Below are positions 1 to 11,254 of a DNA stretch of 64,000 nucleotides, piece by piece. This DNA comes from Herbaspirillum sp. GW103 (GTDB lineage: Bacteria; Pseudomonadota; Gammaproteobacteria; Burkholderiales; Burkholderiaceae_D). Position 1 is the stretch's first letter, and each line of letters begins with the position of its first letter. The notes under the pieces were generated by a model that saw only the letters and a program-made list of their open reading frames with translations, ran no database searches and was not told the DNA's origin. The stretch covers positions 496,001-560,000 of the forward strand of contig NZ_AJVC01000003.1 of NCBI RefSeq assembly GCF_000261365.1, given 5' to 3'. A program made the translations under genes and the position numbers.

Positions 1-516
1 GGCTCGGGCATCGCCTGGGACTTGCGCAAGAAGCAGCCGTATGAAGTGTATGACCTGCTGGACTTCGATATCCCCGTGGGCAAGAACGGTGACTGCTACG
101 ACCGTTACCTGGTCCGTGTGGCCGAGATGCGCCAGTCCAACCGCATCATCAAGCAGTGCGTGGAGTGGCTGCGCAACAATCCGGGTCCGGTCATTACGGA
201 CAACCACAAGATCGCGCCTCCCAAACGTGCGGACATGAAGTCCAACATGGAAGACCTGATCCACCACTTCAAGCTGTTCACCGAAGGCTTCCGCGTGCCT
301 GCCGGCGAGGCGTATGCTGCCGTCGAGCACCCCAAGGGTGAATTCGGTATCTACCTGGTCTCCGACGGTGCCAACAAGCCGTACCGCCTGAAGATCCGTG
401 CCCCGGGCTTTGCCCACCTGCAAGCCCTGAACGAAATGGCCAAGGGCCACATGATTGCCGATGCGGTCACCATCATTGGTACGCAAGACATCGTGTTCGG
501 GGAAATCGACCGATAA
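1..516 (+). CDS. nuoD: NADH-quinone oxidoreductase subunit D, C-terminal part (5' end outside window)
   Basis: The frame is open from base 1, so this is the C-terminal 171 residues of the 49 kDa subunit of complex I, which lines the quinone site in the peripheral arm. It ends with the family's usual C-terminus FGEIDR, after the conserved region around [10 protein letters not shown] and [15 protein letters not shown]. It is the first visible gene of a nuo operon that continues to nuoN in the standard order; nuoA-C are expected upstream of the window. The identification rests on the family-typical C-terminus and on synteny. Confidence 0.97.
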   Translation, partial: GSGIAWDLRKKQPYEVYDLLDFDIPVGKNGDCYDRYLVRVAEMRQSNRIIKQCVEWLRNNPGPVITDNHKIAPPKRADMKSNMEDLIHHFKLFTEGFRVPAGEAYAAVEHPKGEFGIYLVSDGANKPYRLKIRAPGFAHLQALNEMAKGHMIADAVTIIGTQDIVFGEIDR

Positions 517-604
517 GTCGAAGAGCAATAGTCAAGGCGGGCTTCTCAGGAAGCCCGTCAAGTTTGGGGAATATCCAATAACCGCGCAGATCTGATGCGC
601 ATGG

Positions 605-1096
605 ATGGCCAACGATATGCTGTTAAGTCAAGAAGCCCTTAAGAAAATCGATCGCGAACTCGCGAAATACCCGGCGGACCAGCGCCAGTCTGCGGTCATG
701 TCCGCGCTGCGCATCGCCCAGGTGGAACATGGCTGGCTGCCGGCCGAGCTGCAGCAGGAAATTGCCGACTACATCGGCATGCCCGCCGTGGCCGTGCAGG
801 AAGTCGCGACCTTCTACAACATGTTCAACACCAGCCCGGTGGGCAAGCACAAGATCACCGTGTGCACCAACCTGCCGTGTCTGCTGTCGGGTGGCGAGCG
901 CGCCGCCCATCACCTGAAGCACAAGCTGGGCATCGATTATCGCGAAACCACGGCCGACGGCCAGTTCACGCTGATGGAAGGTGAATGTATGGGCGCTTGC
1001 GGCGACGCACCGGTCATGCTGGTCAACAACCATCAAATGTGCAGCTGGATGTCCAACGAAAAGATCGACGCGCTGCTGGAGGAACTGAAGAAATGA
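605..1096 (+). CDS. nuoE: NADH-quinone oxidoreductase subunit E (24 kDa, 2Fe-2S)
   Basis: 163 residues, normal for NuoE. Complex I NADH-module subunit carrying the N1a [2Fe-2S] cluster: the ligand pairs are visible as CTNLPC in mid-protein and GECMGAC near the C-terminus. The ATG at 605 (MANDMLLSQ) is preferred; another ATG at 601 is out of frame. The stop overlaps the nuoF start by four bases (ATGA at 1093-1096), which suggests translational coupling between the two NADH-module subunits. Confidence 0.96.
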   Translation: MANDMLLSQEALKKIDRELAKYPADQRQSAVMSALRIAQVEHGWLPAELQQEIADYIGMPAVAVQEVATFYNMFNTSPVGKHKITVCTNLPCLLSGGERAAHHLKHKLGIDYRETTADGQFTLMEGECMGACGDAPVMLVNNHQMCSWMSNEKIDALLEELKK

Positions 1097-2388
1097 CCTG
1101 CCTGCACGACCGCCACATCAAACCGCTGATCCTCGCCGACCTGAATGGCGAGAACTGGCATCTCGAGGATTACGTCAAGCGCGGCGGCTACGATTCGCTC
1201 AAGCGCATCCTCAACGAGAAGATCACTCCGGAACAAGTCATCGCCGACCTCAAGGCCTCGGGCCTGCGTGGCCGCGGTGGTGCGGGTTTTCCGACCGGCC
1301 TGAAGTGGAGCTTCATGCCGCGCCAGTTCCCGGGCCAGAAATACCTCGTCTGCAATACAGATGAAGGTGAGCCGGGTACTTTCAAGGACCGTGACATCAT
1401 TCGTTACAATCCGCACGCGCTGATCGAAGGCATGATCATCGGCGGCTATGCCATGGGCATCACGGTCGGCTACAACTACATCCACGGTGAAATCTTCGCC
1501 GAGTACGAGCGTTTCGAAGAAGCCCTGGAAGAAGCCCGTGCGGCCGGCTTCCTGGGTGACAACATCCTCGGCACCGGTTTCAGCTTCCAGCTGCATGCGC
1601 ACCATGGTTACGGCGCCTACATCTGCGGCGAGGAAACCGCGCTGCTGGAGTCGCTGGAAGGCAAGAAGGGCCAGCCGCGCTTCAAGCCGCCGTTCCCGGC
1701 CAGCTTCGGTCTGTACGGCAAGCCGACCACCATCAACAATACCGAGACCTTCGCGGCCGTGCCCTTCATCTTCAAGGTGGGCCCGCAAGCCTACGCCGAG
1801 ATGGGCAAGCCCAACAACGGCGGCACCAAGATCTTCTCGATCTCGGGCGACGTCGAGCGTCCGGGCAACTACGAGATCCCGCTGGGCACGCCATTCTCCA
1901 CCTTGCTGGAACTGGCCGGTGGCATGCGTGGCGGCAAGAAGATCAAGGCCGTCATCCCGGGTGGTTCGTCTGCACCGGTGATTCGCGGCGACGTCATGAT
2001 GGACACCACCATGGACTACGACGCCATCGCCAAGGCCGGTTCGATGCTGGGTTCGGGCGCGGTGATCGTGATGGACGAGACGCGCTGCATGGTCAAGTCG
2101 CTGCTGCGCCTGTCCTACTTCTACTATGAAGAATCCTGCGGCCAGTGCACGCCGTGCCGCGAAGGCACCGGCTGGATGTACCGCATGGTGGAGCGTATCG
2201 AAAACGGTCACGGCAAGATGGAAGATCTGGACGTGCTCAATTCGGTGGCCGACAACATCCAGGGGCGCACCATCTGTGCGCTTGGTGATGCAGCGGCGAT
2301 GCCGGTGCGCGCGTTCGTGAAGAATTTCCGCGAAGAGTTCGAATACCACATCGAGCACAAACACTGCCTGGTTCCGGCATACATCTGA
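1093..2388 (+). CDS. nuoF: NADH-quinone oxidoreductase subunit F (51 kDa, NADH/FMN/4Fe-4S)
   Basis: 431 residues from the ATG at 1093 ([11 protein letters not shown]). The open frame extends further upstream inside nuoE, but the overlap start fits family length. Visible motifs are the glycine-rich nucleotide-binding segment [14 protein letters not shown], the flavin/NADH-region motif [13 protein letters not shown] and the [4Fe-4S] ligand motif [14 protein letters not shown] near the C-terminus. It oxidises NADH and passes electrons through FMN to the iron-sulphur chain in NuoE and NuoG. Confidence 0.96.
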   Translation: MTCLHDRHIKPLILADLNGENWHLEDYVKRGGYDSLKRILNEKITPEQVIADLKASGLRGRGGAGFPTGLKWSFMPRQFPGQKYLVCNTDEGEPGTFKDRDIIRYNPHALIEGMIIGGYAMGITVGYNYIHGEIFAEYERFEEALEEARAAGFLGDNILGTGFSFQLHAHHGYGAYICGEETALLESLEGKKGQPRFKPPFPASFGLYGKPTTINNTETFAAVPFIFKVGPQAYAEMGKPNNGGTKIFSISGDVERPGNYEIPLGTPFSTLLELAGGMRGGKKIKAVIPGGSSAPVIRGDVMMDTTMDYDAIAKAGSMLGSGAVIVMDETRCMVKSLLRLSYFYYEESCGQCTPCREGTGWMYRMVERIENGHGKMEDLDVLNSVADNIQGRTICALGDAAAMPVRAFVKNFREEFEYHIEHKHCLVPAYI

Positions 2389-2471
2389 ACAGGGCAGGGG
2401 ATGCCGCGCGGGATGCGATGAGCCTTCCGCCGGTATCGTTGGCAAAGAATATTTAGCTTGGGCAAACAGCC

Positions 2472-4799
2472 ATGGTTGAAATTGAAATAGACGGCAAGAA
2501 GGTTGAAGTGCAAGAAGGCAGCATGGTCATGGACGCTGCCAACAAGATCGGCACGTACATCCCTCACTTCTGCTATCACAAGAAACTGTCCATCGCGGCC
2601 AACTGCCGCATGTGCTTAGTCGAGGTCGAAAAGGCCCCGAAGCCGCTGCCTGCCTGCGCCACGCCGGTCAACAACGGCATGATCGTGCGCACCGCCAGCG
2701 ACAAGGCTGTCAAGGCCCAGAAGGGCGTGATGGAATTCCTCCTGATCAACCACCCACTGGATTGCCCCATCTGCGACCAGGGCGGTGAGTGCCAGCTGCA
2801 GGATCTGGCCGTCGGTTACGGTGGTTCTTCCTCGCGCTACCAGGAAGAAAAGCGTGTCGTGGAGCCCAAGGACGTCGGTCCGCTGATCTCCATGAAGGAA
2901 ATGAACCGCTGCATCCACTGCACCCGCTGCGTGCGCTTCGGCCAGGAAGTGGCCGGCGTGATGGAACTGGGCATGCTGGGTCGCGGTGAACATTCCGAGA
3001 TCACTACCTTCGTCGGCAAGACCGTGGACTCCGAACTGTCGGGCAACATGATCGACCTGTGCCCGGTGGGTGCGCTGACCTCCAAGCCGTTCCGCTACAG
3101 CGCCCGTACCTGGGAACTGTCGCGCCGCAAGTCGGTGAGCCCGCACGACAGCGTCGGTGCCAACCTGATCGTCCAGGTCAAGAATGGCAAGGTCATGCGC
3201 GTGCTGCCCTTCGAGAACGAAGAAGTCAACGAGTGCTGGATCTCCGACAAGGACCGTTTCGCCTACGAAGCGCTGGACAGCGCCGAGCGTCTGACCAAGC
3301 CGATGTTGAAGCAAGACGGCAAGTGGCAGGAAGTGGACTGGCAGACCGCGCTGGAATACGTCGCCCATGGCCTGCGCAACATCCGTCACGAACATGGTGC
3401 CGACGCCATCGCCGCGCTGGCTACCCCGTACTCCACCCTGGAAGAACTGAGCCTGCTGCAGAAGTTGGTACGCGGCGTCGGTTCGGATAACGTCGACTTC
3501 CGTCTGCGTCAGTCCGACTTCGGTCTGGATGGCCAGATCAAGCCGTGGCTGGGCATGTCCATCGTCGAATTCTCGCAGTTGAACCGCGTCTTCGTGATCG
3601 GTTCCTTCCTGCGCAAGGATCATCCGCTGCTGTCGGCGCGCCTGCGTCAGTCGGTCAAGAGCGGTGCCAAGCTCAGCGTCCTGCATGCCACCGACGACGA
3701 TCTGCTCATGCCGGTCGCCAACAAGATCATCGCCGCTCCCTCGGCATGGCTGTCCGCATTGGCCGAAGTGGCCGTGGCCGTGGCGGAAGCCAAGGGCGTG
3801 GCTGCTCCCGCCGCCTACGCTGGCGTGGTGGCATCGGACGCTGCCAAGGCGACTGCTGCCAGCCTGCTGTCGGGCGAAGGCCGTGGCGTGTTCCTGGGCA
3901 ATGCCGCCGTCCAGCATCCGCAAGCTGCGCAGCTGCATGCAGCCGCGCAGTGGATCGCCGAACAGACCGGTGCCAAGCTGGGCGTGCTGACCGAAGGCGG
4001 CAACGCCGTCGGTGGCTACCTGGCCAATGCCGTGCCGACCCCGGGCAAGGGTGCCAACGCCGCTGCCGTGTTCGCACAGCCGCGCAAGGCTTACCTGCTG
4101 TTGAACGCCGAGCCGGAACTGGACAGCTACGATCCGCAAGCCGCTCGTGGTGCTCTGAACCAGGCCGAGATGGTCGTGGTGATGTCCGCTTTCAAGCATG
4201 GAGCCGACTACGCCGACGTGCTGCTGCCGATCGCGCCCTTCACCGAAACTGCCGGTACCTTCGTCAATGCCGAAGGCCGTGCACAGAGCTTCAACGGTAC
4301 CGTCAAGCCGGCCGGTGATGCGCGTCCGGGCTGGAAGGTCCTGCGCGTGCTGGGCAACCTGCTGGAACTGGAAAACTTCGATTACGAAACCGCCGAATCC
4401 ATCCGCGACGAGCTGCTGGGCAAGGAAACCGACCTGTCGGCGCGCCTGAACAACATCGCCAGCGTGCAAGCGCAAGCTGTGCAAGCTGCGGCTGGTGGCG
4501 TCGAGCGTGTGGCCGATGTACCCATCTACTTCGCCGACGCCATCGTGCGCCGTTCGCCGCCGCTGCTGGAAACCCGCGATGGCCAGGCGCCCAAGGCATG
4601 GCTGTCGGCTGCGCTGGCCGCCAAGCTGGGCGTGGCCGAAGGCGACCAGGTCAAGGTCAAGCAAGGCTCGGGCAGCGCTGCGCTGACCGCCGCCATCGAT
4701 AAGAAACTGCCGGAAAACGTGGTTCGCGTCGCTGCTGCGCACGCCTCCACCGCTGCACTGGGCGGCATGTTTGGCGCAATCGTCGTGGAGAAAGCGTAA
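2472..4799 (+). CDS. nuoG: NADH-quinone oxidoreductase subunit G (75 kDa iron-sulphur subunit)
   Basis: 775 residues. The N-terminal ferredoxin-like domain carries the [2Fe-2S] site ([10 protein letters not shown] plus upstream and downstream Cys), the His-ligated [4Fe-4S] motif [14 protein letters not shown] and a further [4Fe-4S] motif [15 protein letters not shown] molybdopterin-oxidoreductase-like C-terminal region follows. The extra N7 cluster cysteines of E. coli NuoG appear absent: the corresponding stretch after WELSRRK has no Cys. Lies 83 bp after nuoF and 2 bp before nuoH. Confidence 0.96.
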   Translation: MVEIEIDGKKVEVQEGSMVMDAANKIGTYIPHFCYHKKLSIAANCRMCLVEVEKAPKPLPACATPVNNGMIVRTASDKAVKAQKGVMEFLLINHPLDCPICDQGGECQLQDLAVGYGGSSSRYQEEKRVVEPKDVGPLISMKEMNRCIHCTRCVRFGQEVAGVMELGMLGRGEHSEITTFVGKTVDSELSGNMIDLCPVGALTSKPFRYSARTWELSRRKSVSPHDSVGANLIVQVKNGKVMRVLPFENEEVNECWISDKDRFAYEALDSAERLTKPMLKQDGKWQEVDWQTALEYVAHGLRNIRHEHGADAIAALATPYSTLEELSLLQKLVRGVGSDNVDFRLRQSDFGLDGQIKPWLGMSIVEFSQLNRVFVIGSFLRKDHPLLSARLRQSVKSGAKLSVLHATDDDLLMPVANKIIAAPSAWLSALAEVAVAVAEAKGVAAPAAYAGVVASDAAKATAASLLSGEGRGVFLGNAAVQHPQAAQLHAAAQWIAEQTGAKLGVLTEGGNAVGGYLANAVPTPGKGANAAAVFAQPRKAYLLLNAEPELDSYDPQAARGALNQAEMVVVMSAFKHGADYADVLLPIAPFTETAGTFVNAEGRAQSFNGTVKPAGDARPGWKVLRVLGNLLELENFDYETAESIRDELLGKETDLSARLNNIASVQAQAVQAAAGGVERVADVPIYFADAIVRRSPPLLETRDGQAPKAWLSAALAAKLGVAEGDQVKVKQGSGSAALTAAIDKKLPENVVRVAAAHASTAALGGMFGAIVVEKA

Positions 4800-4801
4800 A
4801 A

Positions 4802-5872
4802 ATGGATCACCTGATCGCCCAAATCAACAACGTGGGACCGGCCCTGCTGGGTCCGACCCTGTTCACGCTGGTGTGGACTCTGGTCAAGATCCTGGTGGTG
4901 ATGGTGCCGCTGCTGCTGTGCGTGGCCTACATGACCTACTGGGAGCGCAAGCTGATCGGCTGGATGCACGTGCGTCTGGGCCCCAACCGTGTGGGTCCGG
5001 CCGGCCTGTTGCAGCCCATCGCTGACGCCGTCAAGCTGATCTTCAAGGAAATTTCGACCCCGTCCAAGGCCAACAAGGCGCTGTTCTACCTGGCCCCGGT
5101 GATGACCATCATGCCGGCGCTGGCCGCCTGGGCGGTGGTGCCGTTCTCGCCGGAACACGTGCTGGCCAACGTCAACGCGGGCCTCTTGTACCTGATGGCC
5201 ATTACCTCGATGGAAGTCTACGGCATCATCATCGCCGGCTGGGCCTCCAACTCGAAGTACGCCTTCCTGGGTGCCATGCGCGCCTCGGCGCAGATGGTGT
5301 CCTACGAAATCTCCATGGGCTTCTGCCTGGTGGTGGTACTGATGGTCACCGGCAGTCTGAACATGACCGATATCGTGCTGGCCCAGACCAAGGGTCAATT
5401 CGCCGGCATGGGTCTGAACTTCCTGTCCTGGAACTGGCTGCCGCTGCTGCCGATCTTCGTGATCTACTTCGTCTCCGGCGTGGCCGAGACCAACCGTCAC
5501 CCGTTCGACGTCGTGGAAGGCGAATCCGAAATCGTGGCCGGTCACATGATCGAATACTCGGGCATGTCCTTCGCCATGTTCTTCCTGGCCGAATACGCCG
5601 CGATGATCCTGATTTCGATCCTGACCGCACTGCTGTTCTTCGGCGGCTGGTCGGCACCGCTGGCAGCGCTGGACTTCATCCCGGGCTGGATCTGGCTGGG
5701 CTTGAAGACCTTCTTCTTCCTGTCGCTGTACGTGTGGATCCGCGCATCGTTCCCGCGCTATCGCTATGACCAGATCATGCGTCTGGGCTGGAAAGTGTTC
5801 ATCCCGCTGACCCTGGTGTGGCTGGTGGTCGTGGCGATCTGGATCCAGTCGCCCTGGAATATCTGGAAATAA
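4802..5872 (+). CDS. nuoH: NADH-quinone oxidoreductase subunit H (membrane, quinone-site subunit)
   Basis: 356 residues, polytopic. It starts two bases after the nuoG stop. Family landmarks include [20 protein letters not shown] after the first helix, and [20 protein letters not shown], the conserved acidic loop linking the peripheral arm to the membrane arm near the quinone tunnel. Length and motif order are typical for NuoH/ND1. Confidence 0.97.
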   Translation: MDHLIAQINNVGPALLGPTLFTLVWTLVKILVVMVPLLLCVAYMTYWERKLIGWMHVRLGPNRVGPAGLLQPIADAVKLIFKEISTPSKANKALFYLAPVMTIMPALAAWAVVPFSPEHVLANVNAGLLYLMAITSMEVYGIIIAGWASNSKYAFLGAMRASAQMVSYEISMGFCLVVVLMVTGSLNMTDIVLAQTKGQFAGMGLNFLSWNWLPLLPIFVIYFVSGVAETNRHPFDVVEGESEIVAGHMIEYSGMSFAMFFLAEYAAMILISILTALLFFGGWSAPLAALDFIPGWIWLGLKTFFFLSLYVWIRASFPRYRYDQIMRLGWKVFIPLTLVWLVVVAIWIQSPWNIWK

Positions 5873-5893
5873 GTTGGAAGGCTGAGGCTAAAA

Positions 5894-6382
5894 ATGGAAG
5901 CTATTAAGGATTTTTTCGGCAGCCTGATGCTCCGCGAACTGTTCAAGGGCCTGGCCCTGACCGGTCGCTACCTGTTCAAGCGCAAGATCACCGTGCAGTT
6001 CCCCGAGGAAAAGACGCCGATGTCGCCGCGTTTCCGCGGCCTGCACGCGCTGCGCCGTTATCCCAACGGTGAAGAACGCTGCATCGCCTGCAAGCTGTGC
6101 GAAGCGGTCTGCCCGGCGATGGCCATCACCATCGAATCCGAGCAGCGTGAAGACGGTACCCGTCGCACCAGCCGCTACGACATCGACCTGACCAAGTGCA
6201 TCTTCTGCGGTTTCTGCGAAGAGTCCTGCCCGGTCGACTCGATCGTTGAAACGCACATCCTGGAATACCACGGTGAAAAGCGGGGCGACCTGTACTACAC
6301 CAAGGAAATGCTGCTGGCAGTGGGTGACCGTTACGAAAACGAAATCGCCGCTGCGCGCGCAGCCGACGCCGCCTACCGTTGA
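5894..6382 (+). CDS. nuoI: NADH-quinone oxidoreductase subunit I (two 4Fe-4S clusters)
   Basis: 162 residues. Two ferredoxin-type motifs, [12 protein letters not shown] and [12 protein letters not shown], carry clusters N6a and N6b, which pass electrons towards the quinone-site cluster. A short amphipathic N-terminus precedes them, as in other NuoI. The upstream gap to nuoH is 21 bp; downstream lies an unusually long 140 bp spacer before nuoJ. Confidence 0.97.
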   Translation: MEAIKDFFGSLMLRELFKGLALTGRYLFKRKITVQFPEEKTPMSPRFRGLHALRRYPNGEERCIACKLCEAVCPAMAITIESEQREDGTRRTSRYDIDLTKCIFCGFCEESCPVDSIVETHILEYHGEKRGDLYYTKEMLLAVGDRYENEIAAARAADAAYR

Positions 6383-6522
6383 TCGGTGCTGCCGGGTGGC
6401 CCTGTATTGCGGGGCAGCCGGGCAGGGTGGTGCGGGGCTTGCGGCAATGTGTTGGATGTATTGCGATGGATGGCGTGCTTGCGCTGCCCGTGCTGATTGA
6501 ATGAACCAACTTCTGGTTGATT
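6383..6522 (+). other. nuoI-nuoJ intercistronic spacer, GC-rich
   Basis: 140 bp with no credible coding sequence inside an otherwise tight operon. Imperfect inverted repeats around CTGCCGGG and CCGGGCAG lie in the first 50 bases and could form an RNA stem. There is no T-run, so it does not look like an intrinsic terminator. It may set mRNA stability or segment the transcript. Confidence 0.4.
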
Positions 6523-7185
6523 ATGGAATTTAAAACTGTCTTGTTCTACGTGTTCGCGGTGCTGGTGGTAATCTCCGCCGTTCGCGTCATCACGGCCCGC
6601 AACCCGGTGCATGCGGCGCTCTTCCTGGTGCTGTCGTTCTTCTCGGCGGCCGGCCTCTGGATGCTGCTCAAGGCCGAGTTCCTGGCCATCGTGCTGGTGT
6701 TGGTCTACGTCGGCGCGGTGATGGTGCTGTTCCTGTTCGTGGTGATGATGCTCGATATCAACATGGACAAGCTGCGTGAAGGCTTCTGGGGCTACTTCCC
6801 GCTGGCCGCTACCATCGGCGTGGTCATCGTGCTGGAAATGGCGGCGGTGCTGCTCAACAGCTTCTGGGTCGCCGAGTCGCAGGTTCCTGCCGCCTCCGAC
6901 ACGCTGGGTCAGACCAAGCCGCTGGGCAAGCTGATCTTCACCCAATACGTGTACGGTTTCGAAATCGCGGCCGTGATCCTGCTGGTGGCCATCGTCGCTG
7001 CGGTCGCGCTGACATTGCGCAAGCGCAAGGACAGCAAGTACTTCGACCCGGCCCAGGCCGTCAAGGTCAAGGCATCGGATCGTGTGCGCCTGGTCAGCAT
7101 GAAGGCCGAATCCACCCGCAACGAGCAGCCCGCCGATGGCGCCGCTGCTGCGGCCGACAAGCCGGCCGCTGGTCAACAATCTTAA
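6523..7185 (+). CDS. nuoJ: NADH-quinone oxidoreductase subunit J (membrane)
   Basis: 220 residues from the ATG at 6523 (MEFKTVLFYVF); an in-frame TTG six bases upstream is less likely. Five predicted membrane segments, with the conserved VYVGAVMVLFLFVVMMLDI helix of ND6/NuoJ. The C-terminal extension of about 50 residues is charged, then Ala/Pro-rich, and probably cytoplasmic. Followed after 18 bp by nuoK. Confidence 0.95.
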   Translation: MEFKTVLFYVFAVLVVISAVRVITARNPVHAALFLVLSFFSAAGLWMLLKAEFLAIVLVLVYVGAVMVLFLFVVMMLDINMDKLREGFWGYFPLAATIGVVIVLEMAAVLLNSFWVAESQVPAASDTLGQTKPLGKLIFTQYVYGFEIAAVILLVAIVAAVALTLRKRKDSKYFDPAQAVKVKASDRVRLVSMKAESTRNEQPADGAAAAADKPAAGQQS

Positions 7186-7203
7186 GAAGGGCGCACAAGA
7201 ATC

Positions 7204-7512
7204 ATGGCAATCACGCTCTCCCACTACCTGATCATCGGCGCGATCCTGTTCGCGATCTCGATCGTCGGCATTTTCCTGAACCGCAAGAACATCATCGTTC
7301 TGTTGATGGCCATCGAACTGATGCTGCTTGCGGTCAACATGAACTTCATTGCTTTCTCGCATTACCTCGGTGACGCGGGCGGACAGATCTTCGTGTTCTT
7401 CATCCTGACCGTGGCTGCGGCTGAGTCCGCCATCGGTCTGGCGATTCTGGTGGTGCTGTTCCGTAACCTGGATACCATCAACGTGGAAGACCTCGACAGC
7501 CTCAAGGGCTGA
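7204..7512 (+). CDS. nuoK: NADH-quinone oxidoreductase subunit K (membrane)
   Basis: 102 residues with three hydrophobic helices, the size of NuoK/ND4L. Conserved buried Glu residues sit in [17 protein letters not shown] and in [11 protein letters not shown], as expected for the E-channel of the proton-pumping arm. Initiates with ATG at 7204, 18 bp after nuoJ. Confidence 0.96.
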   Translation: MAITLSHYLIIGAILFAISIVGIFLNRKNIIVLLMAIELMLLAVNMNFIAFSHYLGDAGGQIFVFFILTVAAAESAIGLAILVVLFRNLDTINVEDLDSLKG

Positions 7513-7626
7513 GTCGGCATCCGCAGCGTCCTGTTTTTGCGTTCTGGTTTGAATTTCATTTAAAGATGGGAGGCCCCCTTGCAGCAGCGCTGCAGGCGGG
7601 GCAGCCAATAAGCGATAAGGTTCATC

Positions 7627-9717
7627 ATGGCTGGGCAACTTAACCCACATCTTCTTCTTGCTGTACCCCTGGCGCCGCTGGCAGGCTCGGCCATTGCCGG
7701 TCTGCTGGGTACCAAATTCTTCGGCAACGTGGTTGGCCGCAAGGTGTCGCATACCGCGACCATCCTGGGCGTGCTGATCGCCGCCATCATCTCCATCCAG
7801 ACCCTGCTTGCAGTGCTGGACGGCGCCACCTACAACGGTACGCTGTACAACTGGATGACGGTGGCAGGTCTGAAGCTGGAGATCGGCTTCATGGTCGACA
7901 GCCTGACCGCGATGATGATGTGCGTGGTGACCTTCGTTTCCTTGATGGTGCACATCTACACCATCGGCTACATGGCTGAAGATGAGGGCTACAACCGCTT
8001 CTTCTCCTACATCTCGCTGTTCACCTTCTCCATGCTCATGCTGGTCATGAGCAACAACTTCCTGCAGCTGTTCTTCGGCTGGGAAGCGGTGGGCCTGGTG
8101 TCCTATCTGCTGATCGGCTTCTGGTATACCCGTCCGACCGCGATCAAGGCCAACATGAAGGCCTTCCTGGTCAACCGCGTCGGTGACTTCGGCTTCATTC
8201 TGGGGATTGGCCTGCTGCTGGCTTACGCCGGTTCGATGAACTACACCGAAGTCTTCGCCAAGCGCGCCGAGCTGGCCCAGCTGACCCTGCCGGGTACCGA
8301 CTGGATGCTGCTGACCGTGGCGTGTATCTGCCTCTTCGTGGGCGCCATGGGCAAGTCTGCGCAGTTCCCGCTGCACGTCTGGCTGCCGGACTCGATGGAA
8401 GGCCCGACCCCGATTTCCGCGCTGATCCACGCCGCCACCATGGTGACGGCCGGTATCTTCATGGTCACCCGCATGTCGCCGCTGTTCGAACTGTCCGACA
8501 CCGCGCTGTCCTTCATCCTGGTGATCGGTGCCATCACGGCGCTGTTCATGGGCTTCCTGGGCACCATGCAGAACGACATCAAGCGCGTGGTCGCATACTC
8601 CACGCTGTCGCAGCTGGGTTACATGACCGTCGCACTGGGTGCCTCGGCCTACTCGGTGGCCGTGTTCCACCTGATGACCCACGCCTTCTTCAAGGCGCTG
8701 CTGTTCCTGGGTGCCGGCTCGGTCATCATCGGCATGCACCACGATCAGGACATGCGCAACATGGGCGGCCTGCGCAAGTACATGCCCATCACCTGGATCA
8801 CCTCGCTGCTGGGTTCGCTGGCCTTGATCGGCACACCGTTCTTCTCGGGCTTCTATTCCAAGGATTCGATCATCGAAGCCGCGGCCGAGTCGCACCTGCC
8901 GGGTTCGGGCTTTGCCTACTTCGCCGTGCTGGCCAGTGTGTTCGTGACCGCCTTCTACTCCTTCCGCATGTATTTCATGGTCTTCCATGGCAAGGAGCGT
9001 TTCGGCCAGGCCCACGGCCATGATGATCACCACGCCCCCGCTGCGGCGCACGGCGTACATGACGACCATGCGCACGATGCCCATGACGATCACGGTCACG
9101 ACGACCATCATCACGGCCTGGCTCCGGGTCAGAAGCCGCACGAGTCGCCGCTGGTGGTGACACTGCCGCTGATCCTGCTGGCCATTCCCTCGGTCATCGT
9201 CGGTTTCTTCGCGATCTCGCCGATGCTGTATGGCGACTTCTTCAAGGGTGTGATCTTCTTCGGCGAAAACCACAAGGTCATGGAAGAGCTGGCGCACGAA
9301 TACCACGGCCCGGTCGCCATGGTGCTGCATGCCTTCACCAGCGCGCCGCTGTGGCTGGCCATCTCCGGTGTGGTCGTGGCGTACTACTGCTACATGATCA
9401 ACCCGCGTGTACCAGCCTGGTTCAAGGAAAAGTTCAGCATCATCTACACCATCCTGGACAACAAGTACTACATGGACAAGTTCAACGAAGTTGTCTTCGC
9501 CGGCGGTGCCCGCCTGCTGGGCAGCGGACTGTCCACCGTGGGCGACCGTGGCATCATCGACGGCCTGTTCGTCAACGGCAGCGCCAAGGTCGTCGGCTGG
9601 TTCTCGAAATTCACGCGTCTCTGGCAGTCCGGTTACATCTATCACTATGCGTTCGTGATGATCATCGGGGTGCTGGGTTTCCTGGTGTGGTTCATGCCGT
9701 TCCCGTTCGCCAAATAA
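7627..9717 (+). CDS. nuoL: NADH-quinone oxidoreductase subunit L with a His/Asp-rich loop
   Basis: 696 residues, an antiporter-like proton-pumping subunit (ND5). Typical segments are visible: HVWLPDSMEGPTPISALIHAATMV and MTHAFFKALLFLGAGSV carry conserved His/Lys residues. Between C-terminal helices, about residues 461-495, a soluble loop is extremely rich in His and Asp (14 His and 9 Asp by my count), which looks metal-binding. The long lateral helix and terminal helix are present. A 114 bp GC-rich spacer separates it from nuoK. Confidence 0.96.
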   Translation: MAGQLNPHLLLAVPLAPLAGSAIAGLLGTKFFGNVVGRKVSHTATILGVLIAAIISIQTLLAVLDGATYNGTLYNWMTVAGLKLEIGFMVDSLTAMMMCVVTFVSLMVHIYTIGYMAEDEGYNRFFSYISLFTFSMLMLVMSNNFLQLFFGWEAVGLVSYLLIGFWYTRPTAIKANMKAFLVNRVGDFGFILGIGLLLAYAGSMNYTEVFAKRAELAQLTLPGTDWMLLTVACICLFVGAMGKSAQFPLHVWLPDSMEGPTPISALIHAATMVTAGIFMVTRMSPLFELSDTALSFILVIGAITALFMGFLGTMQNDIKRVVAYSTLSQLGYMTVALGASAYSVAVFHLMTHAFFKALLFLGAGSVIIGMHHDQDMRNMGGLRKYMPITWITSLLGSLALIGTPFFSGFYSKDSIIEAAAESHLPGSGFAYFAVLASVFVTAFYSFRMYFMVFHGKERFGQAHGHDDHHAPAAAHGVHDDHAHDAHDDHGHDDHHHGLAPGQKPHESPLVVTLPLILLAIPSVIVGFFAISPMLYGDFFKGVIFFGENHKVMEELAHEYHGPVAMVLHAFTSAPLWLAISGVVVAYYCYMINPRVPAWFKEKFSIIYTILDNKYYMDKFNEVVFAGGARLLGSGLSTVGDRGIIDGLFVNGSAKVVGWFSKFTRLWQSGYIYHYAFVMIIGVLGFLVWFMPFPFAK

Positions 9718-9739
9718 GCTGTCCGAGTAAATAACAACC

Positions 9740-11230
9740 ATGATGCAGTCAACATTTCCCATCTTGAGCCTCGCGATCTGGGTACCGATCGTCTTCGGCA
9801 TCCTCGTCCTGGCACTGGGCCGCGACAGCAATCCGGGCCTGACCCGCTGGCTGGCGTTGTTCGGTTCGCTGGTCGGCCTGGTCGTTACTTTCCCGCTGAT
9901 CCAGCATTTCGATCCGCTGGCGCACGGTTACCAGTTCGTCGAAAAGACGCCCTGGATCGACCGTTTCAGCATCAGCTACTTCCTGGGCCTGGACGGCATC
10001 TCGCTGTGGTTCGTGCCGCTGACCGCCTTCATCACGGTCATCGTGGTGCTGGCCGGCTGGGTGGTGATCCAGAAGCGCGTGGCCCAGTACATGGGTGCCT
10101 TCCTGATCCTCTCCGGCATCATGATCGGCGTGTTCTCCTCGCTGGATGCGATGCTGTTCTACGCCTTCTTCGAAGCGACCCTGATCCCGATGTTCATCAT
10201 CGTGGGCGTCTGGGGTGGCGACAACCGCGTGTACGCAGCCTTCAAGCTGTTCCTGTACACGCTGTTGGGTTCGCTGCTGATGCTCATCGCCCTGATCTAC
10301 CTGTACTACGTGTCGGGCGGCAGCTTCGAGATTCCGACCTGGCATCAGGTGCCGTTGTCGATGCTGGAACAGAAGATCCTGTTCTTCGCCTTCCTGGCTG
10401 CCTTCGCCGTGAAGGTGCCGATGTGGCCGGTGCACACCTGGTTGCCTGACGCCCACGTGCAGGCGCCCACCGGTGGCTCCATCGTGCTGGCGGCGATCAT
10501 GCTCAAGCTGGGCGCCTACGGTTTCCTGCGCTTCTCGCTGCCGATCCTGCCGGACGCCAGCCATGCGCTGTCGGGCTTCATGATCTTCCTGTCACTGGTG
10601 GCCGTGATCTACATCGGTCTGGTGGCCCTGGTCCAACAGGATATGAAGAAACTGGTCGCCTATTCGTCGATCGCCCACATGGGCTTCGTGACCCTGGGCT
10701 TCTTCATGTTCAACGACATGGCCCTGCAGGGCGGTATCGTGCAGATGATTTCGCACGGCTTCGTGTCCGGTGCGATGTTCATGTGTATCGGCGTGCTGTA
10801 TGACCAGATGCACACCCGCGAGATTTCCCAGTACGGCGGTGTGGTCAACAAGATGCCGCGCTTTGCCTTCTTCTTCATCCTGTTCTCGCTGGCCAACTGC
10901 GGCCTGCCGGCCACTTCCGGTTTCGTTGGCGAATTCATGGTGATTCTGGGTGCGGTGAAGTTCAATTTCTGGATTGGTCTGTTGGCCGCTACCGCTCTGA
11001 TCCTGGGCGCGGCGTACTCGCTGTGGCTGGCCAAGCGCGTCATCTTCGGTGCCGTGAGCAACCATCACGTGGCCGAGCTGGTGGATGTGAATTCCCGCGA
11101 ATTCCTCATCCTGGGCCTGCTGGCGATCGCTACCCTGGTCATGGGTATCTATCCCGGCATCATCACCGACAGCATCCAGACCTCGGTGACCGACCTGCTG
11201 AAGCATGTGGCGGTCTCCAAGATCAACTGA
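9740..11230 (+). CDS. nuoM: NADH-quinone oxidoreductase subunit M (antiporter-like)
   Basis: 496 residues, polytopic, ND4 family. Diagnostic segments are FYAFFEATLIPMFIIVGVWG, with the conserved Glu of the proton path, and VHTWLPDAHVQAPTGGSIVLA. Begins 22 bp after nuoL. A GC-rich hairpin lies in the spacer to nuoN. Confidence 0.97.
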   Translation: MMQSTFPILSLAIWVPIVFGILVLALGRDSNPGLTRWLALFGSLVGLVVTFPLIQHFDPLAHGYQFVEKTPWIDRFSISYFLGLDGISLWFVPLTAFITVIVVLAGWVVIQKRVAQYMGAFLILSGIMIGVFSSLDAMLFYAFFEATLIPMFIIVGVWGGDNRVYAAFKLFLYTLLGSLLMLIALIYLYYVSGGSFEIPTWHQVPLSMLEQKILFFAFLAAFAVKVPMWPVHTWLPDAHVQAPTGGSIVLAAIMLKLGAYGFLRFSLPILPDASHALSGFMIFLSLVAVIYIGLVALVQQDMKKLVAYSSIAHMGFVTLGFFMFNDMALQGGIVQMISHGFVSGAMFMCIGVLYDQMHTREISQYGGVVNKMPRFAFFFILFSLANCGLPATSGFVGEFMVILGAVKFNFWIGLLAATALILGAAYSLWLAKRVIFGAVSNHHVAELVDVNSREFLILGLLAIATLVMGIYPGIITDSIQTSVTDLLKHVAVSKIN

Positions 11231-11254
11231 TCTGCGCAGTCTAGAGAAGTGAAG

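Noticed and set aside
6373..9831. 1152-codon open frame on the minus strand opposite nuoJ-nuoL
   Set aside because: The translation is His/Gln/Asp-rich and domain-free, a GC-bias shadow of the strongly supported nuo genes.
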